Positions 8,330 through 18,228 of a DNA stretch of 64,000 nt are shown here, piece by piece. Source of the DNA: JAWKWA01 sp041397765 (GTDB taxonomy: Bacteria > Pseudomonadota > Alphaproteobacteria > Rhizobiales > Hyphomicrobiaceae); contig JAWKWA010000025.1 of NCBI GenBank assembly GCA_041397765.1, positions 1-64,000 of the forward strand, given 5' to 3'. The notes below the pieces were generated by a model, which did no database searches, was not told where the DNA came from, and saw only the letters and a program-made list of their open reading frames with translations. Position 1 is the first letter of the stretch. Each line of letters starts with the position of its first letter. Made by a program: the position numbers and the translations under genes.

Positions 8330-9514
8330 ATGTCGACGGAAACCGCTGGGGTCCGCAGGCGCAACGTGTCGTTCCTCAACGACCGTGGCGTCCGGGGCGT
8401 GCTCTATCAGATCATCACGCTCGCGATCGTGGTCGCCGTCGGCGCCTATCTGATCCACAACACGCTGGTCAATCTGGAGAGCCGCAAGATCGCCACGGGC
8501 TATGGGTTCCTCAACCAGGAAGCCCGTTTCGCCATCGGCGAGAGCCTCATCTCCTATTCCGCCGCCTCCAGCTACGGGCGCGCGCTGCTGGTCGGCTTCC
8601 TCAACACGCTGAAAGTGTCGATCATCGGCATCGTCATCGCGACGCTGCTCGGCATCGCCATGGGCATCATCGGGCTGTCGCGCAACTGGCTGATCGCGCG
8701 GCTCGCGGCGGTCTACATCAATTTCCTGCGCAACATCCCGATCCTCCTGCACATCATCCTCTGGTACACGGCGATCACCTTCCTGCTGCCGGGGCTGAGG
8801 GAGTCGATCTCGCCGGGCGCGGGCATCCATCTCAGCCAGCGCGGCCTCAACTTCCCAGTTCCGGTGGCGGCACCCGGCTGGACCGGCGCCGTCGTCGGGC
8901 TCGTTGTCGGGGCAGTCGGCGCCTATCTGCTGTCCCGCTGGGCGAAGGCGCGGCAGGACCGCACCGGCGAGCGGTTCCCGACGGTGTGGGTCGGTGCGGC
9001 GATCGTCATCGGGCTGCCGGCGCTCGCCTGGCTGGTGCTCGGCGCGCCGACCGAGATGAGCGTGCCCGAGCTGAAAGGCTTCAATTTCCAGGGCGGCGAG
9101 AGCATCAGCCCGGAATTCATGGCGGTGCTCGGCGGGCTCAGCGTCTATACCTCCGCCTATATCGCGGAGATCACGCGCGCGGGCATTCTCTCGGTCTCGC
9201 ACGGGCAGACCGAGGCCGGGCGCTCGCTCGGGCTGTCGGACGGCGTCATCATGCGCAAGGTGATCCTGCCGCAGGCGCTGCGCGTCATCATCCCGCCGAC
9301 CACCAACCAGTATCTCAACCTGACGAAGAACTCCTCGCTGTCGGTCGCGGTCGGCTATCCCGATCTCGTCAGCGTCTCGAACACGACGCTGAACCAGACC
9401 GGGCAGGCGATCGAGGTGATCGCCATCATCATGGCCGTCTATCTGACGACCAGCCTCGTCACGTCGGCGATCATGAACCTCTACAACCGTCGCATCCAGC
9501 TGGTGGAGAGATAG
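8330..9514 (+). CDS. aapQ: general L-amino acid ABC transporter, permease AapQ
   Basis: A 394-aa inner-membrane permease of the His/Glu/Gln/Arg family. The first membrane helix follows RGVLYQIITLAIVVAVGAYLIHN, there are multiple further helices, and the EAA loop that contacts the ATPase is EAGRSLGLSDGVIMRKVILPQALRVIIPP near the C-terminus. The extra-long central region (about residues 150-250) is characteristic of AapQ compared with simple polar amino-acid permeases. It pairs with AapM, encoded 3 bp downstream. Confidence 0.93.
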   Translation: MSTETAGVRRRNVSFLNDRGVRGVLYQIITLAIVVAVGAYLIHNTLVNLESRKIATGYGFLNQEARFAIGESLISYSAASSYGRALLVGFLNTLKVSIIGIVIATLLGIAMGIIGLSRNWLIARLAAVYINFLRNIPILLHIILWYTAITFLLPGLRESISPGAGIHLSQRGLNFPVPVAAPGWTGAVVGLVVGAVGAYLLSRWAKARQDRTGERFPTVWVGAAIVIGLPALAWLVLGAPTEMSVPELKGFNFQGGESISPEFMAVLGGLSVYTSAYIAEITRAGILSVSHGQTEAGRSLGLSDGVIMRKVILPQALRVIIPPTTNQYLNLTKNSSLSVAVGYPDLVSVSNTTLNQTGQAIEVIAIIMAVYLTTSLVTSAIMNLYNRRIQLVER

Positions 9515-9517
9515 GCC

Positions 9518-10603
9518 ATGGCTGCGATCGATCGTCCACCACCGGTCAATCCGACCTCGCCGATCACCTGGGCGCGGGTCAATCTCTTCTCCGGCCCGTT
9601 CAACACGGTGCTGACGCTGCTCTGTCTCTACCTGCTCTATCTCGCCATTCCGCCGCTGGTCAGCTGGGCGCTCGTCAATGCGGTGTGGCGGCCGGACCCG
9701 CAGGCCTGCCGGGCGGCACAGGGGCTCGGCGCGTGCTGGGGCATCATCGCCGAGAAGTACCGCCTCATCATGTTCGGCACCTACCCCTACGACCAGCAGT
9801 GGCGGCCGCTTTTGATGATGGCCATCCTGCTGGTGCTGATCGCCATCTCGATGGTGCCGCGTTTCTGGCGGCTGTGGCTGGCCGGAGCCTGGGCGTTCGG
9901 CATCATCGCCATGGGCGTCCTGATGTGGGGTGGCGTGCTCGGCCTGCCTTTCGTCGAGACGGACAGATGGGGCGGCCTGCCGCTGACGCTGATCCTGTCG
10001 GTCAACGGCATGGTGTTCTCGTTCCCGGTCGCGATCGCACTGGCGCTCGGGCGGCGCTCCAACCTGCCAGTCATCCGGGCGCTCTGCGTCGGCTTCATCG
10101 AGCTCGTGCGCGGCGTGCCGCTCATCACGGTTCTGTTCATGGCGAGCCTGATGATCCCGCTCTTCCTGCCGCAGGGCTTCGACATCAACAAGCTGCTGCG
10201 CGCACAGGTCGGCATCATCCTGTTCGGCGCGGCCTATCTCGCCGAGGTGATCCGCGGTGGCCTGCAGGCGATCCCCAAGGGCCAGGGCGAGGCGGCTGAC
10301 ACGCTCGGTCTCGGCTACTGGCAGAAGACCGGCTTCATCGTGCTGCCGCAGGCGCTGCGGCTCGTCATTCCGCCGATGGTCAACTCCTTCATCGCCGGCT
10401 TCAAGGATACCAGCCTCGTCATCATCATCGGCCTGTTCGATCTGCTCGGCACGACGCGCCTCGCCGCCAACGATCCCTTGTGGCGGCCGTTCTATGTCGA
10501 GGGCCTGATCTTCATCGCGATGATCTATTTAGCCTTCTGCTACACGCTCGCGCGCTACAGCCGCTATCTCGAGACGCTCACTCGCAAGGGCGAGCGCAGG
10601 TGA
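9518..10603 (+). CDS. aapM: general L-amino acid ABC transporter, permease AapM
   Basis: A 361-aa second permease subunit. The N-terminal helix TVLTLLCLYLLYLAIPPLV is followed by a large periplasmic segment with two cysteines (QACRAAQGLGACWG) as in AapM proteins, and the C-terminal half carries the EAA loop EAADTLGLGYWQKTGFIVLPQ. It forms the heterodimeric channel with AapQ. It begins 3 bp after aapQ and is followed 8 bp later by the ATPase gene, so translation is probably coupled. Confidence 0.93.
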   Translation: MAAIDRPPPVNPTSPITWARVNLFSGPFNTVLTLLCLYLLYLAIPPLVSWALVNAVWRPDPQACRAAQGLGACWGIIAEKYRLIMFGTYPYDQQWRPLLMMAILLVLIAISMVPRFWRLWLAGAWAFGIIAMGVLMWGGVLGLPFVETDRWGGLPLTLILSVNGMVFSFPVAIALALGRRSNLPVIRALCVGFIELVRGVPLITVLFMASLMIPLFLPQGFDINKLLRAQVGIILFGAAYLAEVIRGGLQAIPKGQGEAADTLGLGYWQKTGFIVLPQALRLVIPPMVNSFIAGFKDTSLVIIIGLFDLLGTTRLAANDPLWRPFYVEGLIFIAMIYLAFCYTLARYSRYLETLTRKGERR

Positions 10604-10611
10604 GGACGACC

Positions 10612-11387
10612 ATGGCCCAGACAGAAGCCCGCGCCGCCGCTCAGGCAGACAGCAGCGACCCGATCATCGGGATCGTCGATCTCAACAAGTGGTACGGCAA
10701 CTTCCACGTGCTGAAGGGCATCAACATGTCCGTCAGGCGTGGCGAGCGCATCGTCATCTGCGGCCCCTCGGGGTCGGGCAAGTCGACGCTGATCCGCTGC
10801 ATCAACAAGCTGGAGGACCACCAGGAAGGCTCGATCACGGTCGACGGCATCACGCTCAACGAGAATGTGCGCAACATCGAGCAGATCCGCCGCGAGGTCG
10901 GCATGGTGTTCCAGCACTTCAATCTGTTCCCATCTGACAGTGCCGCAGAACCTGACGCTGGCGCCGATCTGGGCAAGTAAGACGCCGCGCGCCGAGGCCG
11001 AGGCGGTGGCGATGAAATATCTGGAGCGTAGGCAGTATCGCCGAGCAGGCCGGCAAATATCCGGGCCAGCTCGGGTGGCCAACAGCAGCGCGTGGCGATC
11101 GCCCGCTCGCTGTGCATGAGCCCGAAGATCATGCTGCTCGACGAGCCGACCTCCGCGCTCGATCCGGAGATGATCAAGGAGGTGGCTCGAAGTCATGGTC
11201 GACCTCGCCAAGGAGGGCATGACCATGCCTGTCGTCACTTCCACGAGATGGGCTTCGCCCGCGAGGTCGCCGACCGCGTCGTCTTCATGGACTATGGCGA
11301 GATCAGTCGAGGAGGCGCCGCCTCGGGAATTCTTCGCCAATCCGGAAGTCGGAGCGCACCGTTGTTCCTCAGATCCTCGGCCACTGA
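10612..11387 (+). pseudogene. aapP: aapP, amino acid ABC transporter ATPase, multiply frameshifted as read
   Basis: The N-terminal 107 residues are intact: a PolA-type ABC ATPase with IVDLNKWYGNFHVLKG, Walker A GPSGSGKST and Q-loop MVFQHFNLFP. From about 10931 the correct protein continues only by switching frame: HLTVPQNLTLAPIW in frame 2, then the signature GGQQQRVAIARSL and Walker B IMLLDEPTSALDPEM in frame 1, then VEEAPPREFFANP in frame 2, ending QILGH at 11385-11387. I count seven to eight single- or two-base indels in about 420 bp. Yet total length (776 nt) is within a base of a normal ~258-codon gene, and amino-acid identity between breaks is high. Either very recent decay or poor sequence in this patch; I favour sequence error. 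Confidence 0.8.
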
Positions 11388-11630
11388 TCGGGATGGTGCG
11401 AACGCGCGGCGCGTATGGGTGAGCATCGTCACCGCCACGGCGGGGTGGAGCAGTCTCTTCGCCCGGCGTCCGGGCCGCCGTATCAGGTACCGCCCGCGCG
11501 GCTCGGGGCCCGCTGCCGGGCAGCCCTGCACCGCCCGCGATAGGGCGCACACTGCCGACGATGATAGGTGTCGGCTCTGACGATGGGCGCGGCACTTGGG
11601 CCAGGACGCCCGCCGGCGGACGCCACGTCT

Positions 11631-13348
11631 ATGATCACGTCGAGCCTCGCCTTCTATACGCAGACCAAGGTCGAGGTCGAGAACGGCGTGCGCCGGCGGC
11701 CACCGGCTGGTGAGGCGGGCAGCTGGCGTCACCGCCGCTGGAGGCCGGCGGCAATGCCATCGACGCGCTCGTCGCTGCTGCCTTCACCTCCTTCGTCAAC
11801 GAGCCGGCGTCCTGCGCATCACCGGCGGCGAAGTGGACACATCTCGATCTTCCGGCGGCCGATTTCGACGGTTCCATCCATCGACGCCTATTGCCGGGCG
11901 CCGCTTGCGCGCCACGCCCGACATGTTCGAGCCGAAGCGAGGGATGGCGGCCCGACGACGGTCACCCCTTCACCAAGGGCAACAAGGCGATGGTCGGGGC
12001 GCTCGCCGTGTCGGTGCCAGGCGCGATCCGCGGCTTTGCGGATGCCCATCGCCGCTTCGGCCGCCTCTCCTGGGCACAAGTGCTGGAGCCGGCGATCGCG
12101 GCGGCGGAGGCGGGCGTCGCCTTCATGTTCCACGATACCCTGTCGATCGCAGACCGCTGTCTCGGCATCGAGCTCTTGCCCGACGCGGCGGCCGCGCTGA
12201 CGCCGGGCGGCCGGCCGCGCACGGTGAAGTTCGACCGGCCGATGGGCGAGCGGCTCGACACCTCGGCGCTGGCGCGGACGCTGAAGCGGGTGGCGGCGGA
12301 GGGCGAGCGGGCCTTCTACGAAGGGCCGGTGGCGGCGGCGATCGGGGGATATCTGCAGTCCCATGGCGGCATTCTCGGCGCCGACGACCTTGCCGCCTAC
12401 CGGCCGCGCCTGCTCCTGGAGGAGCCGGCGAGCTATCGGGGCACGCGCTATGTGAGCTGCTTCGACCAGGTTGCCTACGAGGCGCTCAACATTCTCGATG
12501 GCTTCGACCTGACGTCGCTCGGCGCCGACAGCTTCGGCTATCGGCATCTCGTCGCCGAGGCGCTCGCGGTCGCCTTCGCCGATTCGATGACCCACTATGG
12601 CGATCCGGCGTTCGTGCGCAGCCCGGTCAAGGGCCTCTCGTCGGTCGAGTTCGCGGGCGTCAGGCGGGGCGCGATGCAGGCGGACCGGGCCCTGCCGCGA
12701 CCGGTCGTCGCCGGCGATCCCTGGCCCTATGACGGGAACGGGCCGGGCGCGGAAATCGTCACGGATGCCGTCTCGCTGGCAAGGCGCGAGGGCACCAGCC
12801 AGGCCGCGACCGCCGACCGCGACGGCAACATGGCGTCGTGCTGCATCTCGCTCGGCTCGGCCTTCGGCTCGCTCGTCTATGTGCCCGAGGTCGGCATCTT
12901 CATGAACAACGCCATGCAGAACTACGATCCGCGGCCGGGGCTGCCGAACTCGATCGCGCCCGGCAAGATGCCGATCTTCGCCGCCCCCGCCCTCGTTGCG
13001 ACGCGAAACGGCCGGGCGGTGTTCGCGGGCTCGGGCTCGGGCGGCTATCGCATCGAGACGGGCGTGCTGCACGCCTTCATGAACGTCGTCGATCATGGCA
13101 TGCCGCTGCAGGCGGCCGTCGATCATCCGCGCGTACATTGCCAGGGGCGCGCGACGCATGTCGATCCGAGGATCGGCGCACAGGTGATGGCGGCGCTGCG
13201 GGCGGCCGGTCACGAGGTGGTGGCCGATCCCGAACGGCCGGGCGGCTGGCCGTTCGGGCGGGTCAATGCGGTGATGCGCGACGAGGGGACCGGCCTGCTG
13301 TCCGGCGGTGCGGGGCCCTGTTTCCAGACCGCGGTCGCGGGCTACTGA
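11631..13348 (+). pseudogene. gamma-glutamyltransferase-like gene, 5' third frameshifted as read
   Basis: From about 11955 to the stop the reading frame is intact and encodes a gamma-glutamyltransferase-family protein: GHPFTKGNKAMVGALAVSVPG, the stretch EGTSQAATADRDGN around the expected autocleavage Thr, and GSGSGGYRIETGVLHAFMNVVDHGM. The N-terminal 100 or so residues (TQTKVEVENGV, GHRLV, EAGGNAIDALVAAAFTSFVNEPASC, ATPDMFEPKR) are spread over three frames with at least five indels. The likely start is ATG at 11631. No signal peptide can be judged because of the breaks. The family cleaves gamma-glutamyl bonds, as in glutathione catabolism or related N-terminal nucleophile hydrolase roles. It shares the indel-rich patch with aapP. 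Confidence 0.75.
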
Positions 13349-13374
13349 GCGGTGCCTCGGGCCGGAACCTCTCC

Positions 13375-14268
13375 TCAGGCGTCCGGCTCGGCGAGGAGGC
13401 GGGGCACGCAATCGGCGAGGCCCTCGTGCCAGTCGGGCATGCGCAGGCCATAGACACGCGCGAGCTTTGCGCAGTCGAGGCGGGAATTGGCGGGGCGCGC
13501 GGCCCTCGTCGGATAGCCGCTGGTCGGGATGCGCTCGACGGCCGCCGTCGGGCCGCCGGCCTGCCCGGAGCGGGCGAACACCGCCTCGGCGAAATCGGCC
13601 CATGAGGTCTCGCCGGCGCCGGCGGCGTGGAAAACGCCATAGCCGCCGCCGGGCGGGTCCGCGAGGAGGCGTGCCGCCAGATCGAGCAGGAGATCGGCGA
13701 GATGCGGCGCGTAGGTCGGCGAGCCGATCTGGTCCTCGACCACGCGCACGGCGTCGCGCTCGCGGGCGAGGCGCAGCATGGTCCGGACGAAGTTCTGGCC
13801 GAAGGGGCTGTAGACCCAGGCGGTGCGGACGATCACGTGACGGTCATTGCCGGCCGCAACGGCGATCTCGCCATCGCGCTTGGTGCGGCCATAGACGCTC
13901 AAAGGATGCGGCGGGTCGTCCTCGACATAGGCGGAGACCTTGGTGCCGTCGAACACGTAGTCGGTCGAGAGATGGATGATCGGGATGCCGCGCTCGGCGG
14001 TGGCGCGGGCGAGCAGGGCCGCGCCCTCGTGGTTCAGCGCGGCGGCGGCCTCCGGCTCGTCCTCGGCCTTGTCGACGGCGGTATAGGCGGCCGTATTGAT
14101 GACGATGTCGGGGCGGGCATCGGAGAGCGAGCGCAGGATGGTCGGCAGGCGCACCAGATCGAGCGCGGGACGGCCGACGGCAAGCGTCTCGACGCGAGGG
14201 TTGCGGGCCGCGGCGGTCGCGAGCGAGCGGGCAACCTGACCGTGCCAGCCGGTGATCAAGAGACGCAT
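13375..14268 (-). CDS. rfbD: dTDP-4-dehydrorhamnose reductase (RmlD)
   Basis: A 297-aa extended short-chain dehydrogenase. The Rossmann motif is LLITGWHGQVARSL at the N-terminus; DIVINTAAYTAVDKAE and the catalytic region STDYVFDG ... SVYGRTKRDGE (YxxxK) follow, with C-terminal SGYPTRAARPANSRLDCAKL typical of RmlD. It performs the last step of dTDP-L-rhamnose synthesis using NAD(P)H. The start at 14268 is chosen because GGAGG precedes it and the Rossmann fold begins immediately; an upstream ATG would add unrelated sequence. rmlA, rmlB and rmlC are not in the window. It faces the ggt gene tail to tail. Confidence 0.9.
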   Translation of the reverse strand: MRLLITGWHGQVARSLATAAARNPRVETLAVGRPALDLVRLPTILRSLSDARPDIVINTAAYTAVDKAEDEPEAAAALNHEGAALLARATAERGIPIIHLSTDYVFDGTKVSAYVEDDPPHPLSVYGRTKRDGEIAVAAGNDRHVIVRTAWVYSPFGQNFVRTMLRLARERDAVRVVEDQIGSPTYAPHLADLLLDLAARLLADPPGGGYGVFHAAGAGETSWADFAEAVFARSGQAGGPTAAVERIPTSGYPTRAARPANSRLDCAKLARVYGLRMPDWHEGLADCVPRLLAEPDA

Positions 14269-14516
14269 GGCGGGTCCTCCCGTTTCAAGGCGCGTCCTGC
14301 GGGAGGGCGCGGCTGCCGCCTCGTCGCAAGCGAAAGCCGCAGATGCCGCCGTGCCGCCCGCCCCATCGCGTCCGGCTTGCCCCAAGCCGGGCGGAACGTC
14401 AAATCGGGCGCCTCGCTGCCGCCCCGGGCTTATCCTCCGTCGGCGGTCGATTTCTTCCCGTCGGATCTGGCCCGGGGAGAAGAAGTCCCTGACATCAAAC
14501 GGCAAACTTTCTCCGA

Positions 14517-14531
14517 TTAACCAAGCTTTAT
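14517..14531. promoter_or_regulatory. candidate CtrA box upstream of histidine kinase
   Basis: TTAA-CCAAGCT-TTAT matches the CtrA consensus TTAA-N7-TTAA with one mismatch and lies 57 nt upstream of the kinase ATG, in an A+T-richer intergenic stretch. Confidence 0.45.
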
Positions 14532-14587
14532 CGTCTCTGGCCTAGTTTGCTGCATGCGGGGAAACGGCTGACGGGCGAATCACGCAC

Positions 14588-15496
14588 ATGATGGGGAATG
14601 TCATCGGTTCAGAGCGCTCCAACTCGCTGCTCAGCGAGTATGCGTCGCTGCTCGGCGACGCGATCGTGCGCCACCGGGCGCGGGTCGCGGAGCACTCCGC
14701 GCGGGTCGAGGCCGAGCTCGCCAACAAGCTGAAGTCCGAGTTCATCGCCAATATGAGCCATGAGCTGAGGACGCCGCTCAACACCATCATCGGCTTCTCG
14801 CGGCTCATCAAGGAGCATGACCAGCGGCATCTGGAGCCGGCGCAGGTGGCGGAGTATGCCGGCCTCATCCAGGATGCGGCGCAGCACCTGCTCACCATCA
14901 TCAACGACATCCTCGAGATCTCGAAGATCCAGAGCGGCAAGTTCACGCTCGACAGCCGGCCGCTCCATCTCGACGAGCTGCTCGTCTCCTGTCTCGCCTT
15001 CTTCAAGATCGCGGCGATCGAGGCGCAGGTGACGCTGACGACCGAGCTCGCACCCGACCTGCCGATGATCGAGGCCGACTCGGTCAAGCTGAAGCAGGTG
15101 GTGATGAACCTCGTCAGCAATGCGGTGAAGTTCACGCCCGAGAAGGGCACGATCACGGTGATCGCCGAGCGCGCCCGCGACGAGCGCGTGCGGATCGCGG
15201 TGCGCGACACCGGCATCGGCATGTCGCGCGAGGACATGCGCGTCGCGCTGATGCCGTTCGGCCAGGTCGACGGCACACGGGCACGCCGCCGCGAGGGAAC
15301 AGGCCTCGGCCTGCCGATCGCCAAGGCGCTCGTCGAATTGCATGGCGGCGAGTTCCTCGTCGAGAGCGAGCGGGGCAAGGGCACGGAGATCTCCGTGCTG
15401 CTGCCGATCAAGACCGACGCCAGCGCCGCCAGTCTCAGCTCAGTTGCGTCCATATCCGCCACGGCAGCCTCGCTGCCGAGCCAATCCGCACCATAA
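14588..15496 (+). CDS. soluble sensor histidine kinase (HisKA-HATPase)
   Basis: A 302-aa kinase without membrane segments or a recognisable sensor domain. A short N-terminal helix of about 48 residues is followed by the HisKA dimerisation domain with the H-box at His58 (NMSHELRTPLN), and then the HATPase_c domain with the N-box (NLVSNAVKFTPEKG), G1 (RDTGIGMS) and G2 (GTGLGLPIAK) motifs. The tail after residue 280 is Ser/Ala-rich. Without an input domain it likely depends on a partner protein. It has no adjacent response-regulator gene. The upstream CtrA-like box suggests cell-cycle control. Confidence 0.88.
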   Translation: MMGNVIGSERSNSLLSEYASLLGDAIVRHRARVAEHSARVEAELANKLKSEFIANMSHELRTPLNTIIGFSRLIKEHDQRHLEPAQVAEYAGLIQDAAQHLLTIINDILEISKIQSGKFTLDSRPLHLDELLVSCLAFFKIAAIEAQVTLTTELAPDLPMIEADSVKLKQVVMNLVSNAVKFTPEKGTITVIAERARDERVRIAVRDTGIGMSREDMRVALMPFGQVDGTRARRREGTGLGLPIAKALVELHGGEFLVESERGKGTEISVLLPIKTDASAASLSSVASISATAASLPSQSAP

Positions 15497-15513
15497 GAAG
15501 CAAGGTTCCGGCC

Positions 15514-17655
15514 GTGCCTACTCCCGCAGCAGAAGCCAACAAATCCCCGGCCCAGCCCGATTCCTCGATCGGGCGCATCGTCTCGGTGACCGGCTCGAAG
15601 GCGATCGTCCTGCTCGACGACAGCCGCAACCGCAATCTCGTGCAGAACCGCCCCGAAATGGGCACGCTGCTCGCGATCGAAACCGCGACGTCGACCGCGC
15701 TCGGTCTCGTCTCGGCCCTCAGCGTCCCGGTGCCGGCCCAGAAAGAGGGTGACGCCGAGGTCTGGATCGCCGAACTCGGCCTCGTCGGCGAGCTGCAGAA
15801 GGGCAAGGACGGCCGCGCGTCGAGCTTCAACCGCGGCGTGACGATCTACCCGGCGCTCGGCGACCGGGTGCGCCTCGCCTCCAAGGACGAGCTCCTGAAG
15901 GCATTCTCGGCGCCCGGCGACAGCGCCGTGCGGGTCGGTGTGATCCGCCAGGACGCGACCATCCCGGCGATGGTGAAGACGGACGACCTGCTCGGCAAGC
16001 ATTTCGCCATCCTCGGCACCACCGGTACCGGCAAGTCGTGCACCACGGCGCTGGTGCTGCGCTCGATCCTCGACCGCAATCCCGAGGCGCACATCATCCT
16101 GCTCGACCCGCATGCGGAGTATGCCCGCTCGTTCGGCGACCGCGCCGAGGTCGTGACGGTGCACAATCTCCATCTGCCTTACTGGCTGCTGACCTTCGAG
16201 GAGATCGTCGAGGTGCTCGTCGGCGATCCCGAGGAGCGCAAGCAGGAGGTGGAGATCCTCCAAGAGCTGATCCCGGCGTGCAAGGGCCGCTACGGCTCCA
16301 ACCGCAGCCGCGACGGCGAGCGGGTGTCGAAGCGTACCTCGTTCTATGCCGGCCGCTACACGGTCGACACGCCGGTGCCCTATCGCATGTCGGACCTCCT
16401 GCAGGCGCTCGACGACAAGATGGGCATGCTCGAGAACAAGAAGGATCTCGGCCCCTACCGCTCGCTGAAAACGCGCATCGACACGATCAGCCAGGACCAG
16501 CGCTACGCCTTCATGTTCGGCGGCTTCACCGTCAACGACCAGATGGCCGAGATCCTCGGGCGCATCTTCCGCGTGCCGGTCAACAACAAGCCGATCACCA
16601 TCCTGGAGCTGACCGGCCTGCCGGCCGAGATCGTCAATGTGGTGGTGTCGCTGCTCTGCCGCATGACCTTCGACTTCGCGCTCTGGGGCGAGGGCAAGGT
16701 GCCGGTCACGCTGGTCTGCGAGGAAGCGCACCGCTACGTGCCGGCGAAGGCCAATACCGGCTTCGAGCCGGCGCGGCGCGCCATCGCCAAGATCGCCAAG
16801 GAGGGCCGCAAATACGGTGCCTCGCTGTGCATCGTGACGCAGCGTCCGGCCGAGATCGATCCGACCATCCTGTCGCAGTGCAACACCGTGTTCGCGCTGC
16901 GCATGTCGAACGATCGCGACCAGGAGATCGTGCGCGCCGCCGTCGCCGATACGGGCTCGGGGCTCTTGGAATTCCTGCCCTCGCTCGGCCAGCGCGAGGC
17001 GATCGCCTTCGGCGACGGCGTGTCGCTGCCGGTGCGCATCAAGTTCGACGAGTTGCCGAAGTCGGCGCTGCCGCGCTCGTCGTCGGCGAAATTCTCCGAA
17101 CGCTGGCAGAAGTCGCATGGCGACGAGGCCTATCTCGCGCTCGTCGTCGAGCGGTGGCGGGCGTCGGGTGCGATGGGCAACGGCCCGATCGAGGATGCGA
17201 GCCAGGCCGACGAGGAAGGCGGCATCCAGGTCGCCGAGGCCGAAGCCGCCGAGGCACCGGAGATCGCGACCCAAGGCATGCTGCGCACGCGCTCGATCCG
17301 CCAGGATCAGGGCTCGCACGCCGCCGCGCTGCAGGCGAGCCTGCAGCAGACGGTGCAGTCGGGCGGCCTGCGCGCGACGGCGGGTGCACCGCAGGGCTCG
17401 CGCATGGCCAATCCGCTGCGCCAGCCGGCGGGCGGTGCGGGACAGTCGATGCCGATGCAGCGCATGGCGGCGCCGGGCGGCGGCATGCCGCAGGCGAGAA
17501 TGGCGGCGGCGCCGATGCGCCGGCCGGCCGAGACGGCTCCGGCGGCGGCTCCCGTCGCAGCGCCCGCTCCGGCGGCGGCGCCGGCTGCGGGAAGCGGCGG
17601 GTTCCTGCGCGGCAAGACGGGTGGGCTCGGCGGTCTTCTGCGCCGCAAGGGCTGA
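15514..17655 (+). CDS. HerA-like hexameric ATPase (DUF87)
   Basis: A 713-aa protein starting at GTG, 17 bp after the kinase gene. An N-terminal HAS-barrel region (residues 15-130) precedes the FtsK/HerA ATPase core with Walker A GTTGTGKS at residues 168-175 and Walker B VTLVCEEAHRYVPA; IVTQRPAEIDPTILSQCN is the conserved HerA arginine-finger region. The last ~130 residues are low complexity, rich in Ala, Pro, Met and Gly, and end in a basic GLLRRKG. HerA proteins translocate DNA, usually with the NurA nuclease in archaea; bacterial homologues often act in DNA repair or defence. No nuclease or Sir2 partner is adjacent, so its partner and role here are unknown. Confidence 0.88.
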   Translation: MPTPAAEANKSPAQPDSSIGRIVSVTGSKAIVLLDDSRNRNLVQNRPEMGTLLAIETATSTALGLVSALSVPVPAQKEGDAEVWIAELGLVGELQKGKDGRASSFNRGVTIYPALGDRVRLASKDELLKAFSAPGDSAVRVGVIRQDATIPAMVKTDDLLGKHFAILGTTGTGKSCTTALVLRSILDRNPEAHIILLDPHAEYARSFGDRAEVVTVHNLHLPYWLLTFEEIVEVLVGDPEERKQEVEILQELIPACKGRYGSNRSRDGERVSKRTSFYAGRYTVDTPVPYRMSDLLQALDDKMGMLENKKDLGPYRSLKTRIDTISQDQRYAFMFGGFTVNDQMAEILGRIFRVPVNNKPITILELTGLPAEIVNVVVSLLCRMTFDFALWGEGKVPVTLVCEEAHRYVPAKANTGFEPARRAIAKIAKEGRKYGASLCIVTQRPAEIDPTILSQCNTVFALRMSNDRDQEIVRAAVADTGSGLLEFLPSLGQREAIAFGDGVSLPVRIKFDELPKSALPRSSSAKFSERWQKSHGDEAYLALVVERWRASGAMGNGPIEDASQADEEGGIQVAEAEAAEAPEIATQGMLRTRSIRQDQGSHAAALQASLQQTVQSGGLRATAGAPQGSRMANPLRQPAGGAGQSMPMQRMAAPGGGMPQARMAAAPMRRPAETAPAAAPVAAPAPAAAPAAGSGGFLRGKTGGLGGLLRRKG

Positions 17656-17718
17656 GACGCGAGAGTGTGAACCGTCCGGCGGTCCACAAAGCGGGCGGCG
17701 CGACGCATTGATATCCGA

Positions 17719-17752
17719 GGGGGCGTCGCCGGCGAGAGCCGCGGCGCCCCTT
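17719..17752 (+). terminator. hairpin after the HerA gene
   Basis: A G+C-rich inverted repeat (GGGGCG.CG ... CGGCGCCCC) with a short purine loop, 63 nt after the stop, followed by TTCG. No T run. Confidence 0.45.
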
Positions 17753-18228
17753 CGCCATTGTCGCCCGACGCCTCGCCCGCGGCCGCGGCATGAACGGTCG
17801 CGCGCGATCGCCCGCGAACGGTCGGCGCTGCGACGGATCGGCGCGCCCGTCGGCCGGGCGGCGACAAAAACCCCTGTTGGATAAGCAAGTCGGCCTTCTG
17901 GACAGGGCCGTCCTTCCTCCGCTAGACGGCTCGAAGGCGGTCGACGGCGGTCGATTCGGTGTGGCCCCTTGCCGATTGCGCGGCCTTGGCGCCGGCCGGC
18001 GGGGCGGATCGCTCAAGGCGAGTCTTGTGGGAGCGGCCAGGATCGCCGGCAGAGCGGGCGACAAGGAGCAGGGCCGCACGCCCCTGATGCATGGTGCGAT
18101 GCGTACCTTCGAGGAGAGGCCGCAAACCGGCCCGCCGCAGGGAACTGCAATTGGAACACGAAGCCGGGGCGGGGGGCCGAGACGATCGGCCCCGAGCGAT
18201 GCCCTGGACCGACTGGAGCCTTTCACAG
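17753..18228. other. intergenic region without recognisable gene
   Basis: About 480 bp between the HerA hairpin and wbpB. Open frames exist on both strands but their translations are Arg/Pro/Gly-rich and look like high-G+C noise. GGAG at 18214-18218 serves the downstream ATG. I see no RNA gene or clear promoter. Confidence 0.5.

Noticed and set aside
14542..17319. Very long open frames opposite the kinase/HerA genes, and similar ones opposite nadE, DAHP synthase, the acyl-CoA synthetase and livHM
   Set aside because: They are Arg/Ala/Gly/Asp-rich, lack recognisable motifs and exactly shadow conserved genes; high G+C makes stop codons rare in the antisense frame.
17753..18228. Small genes in the 17.7-18.2 kb gap
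   Set aside because: Open frames are compositional; none has a ribosome-binding site with a plausible product.
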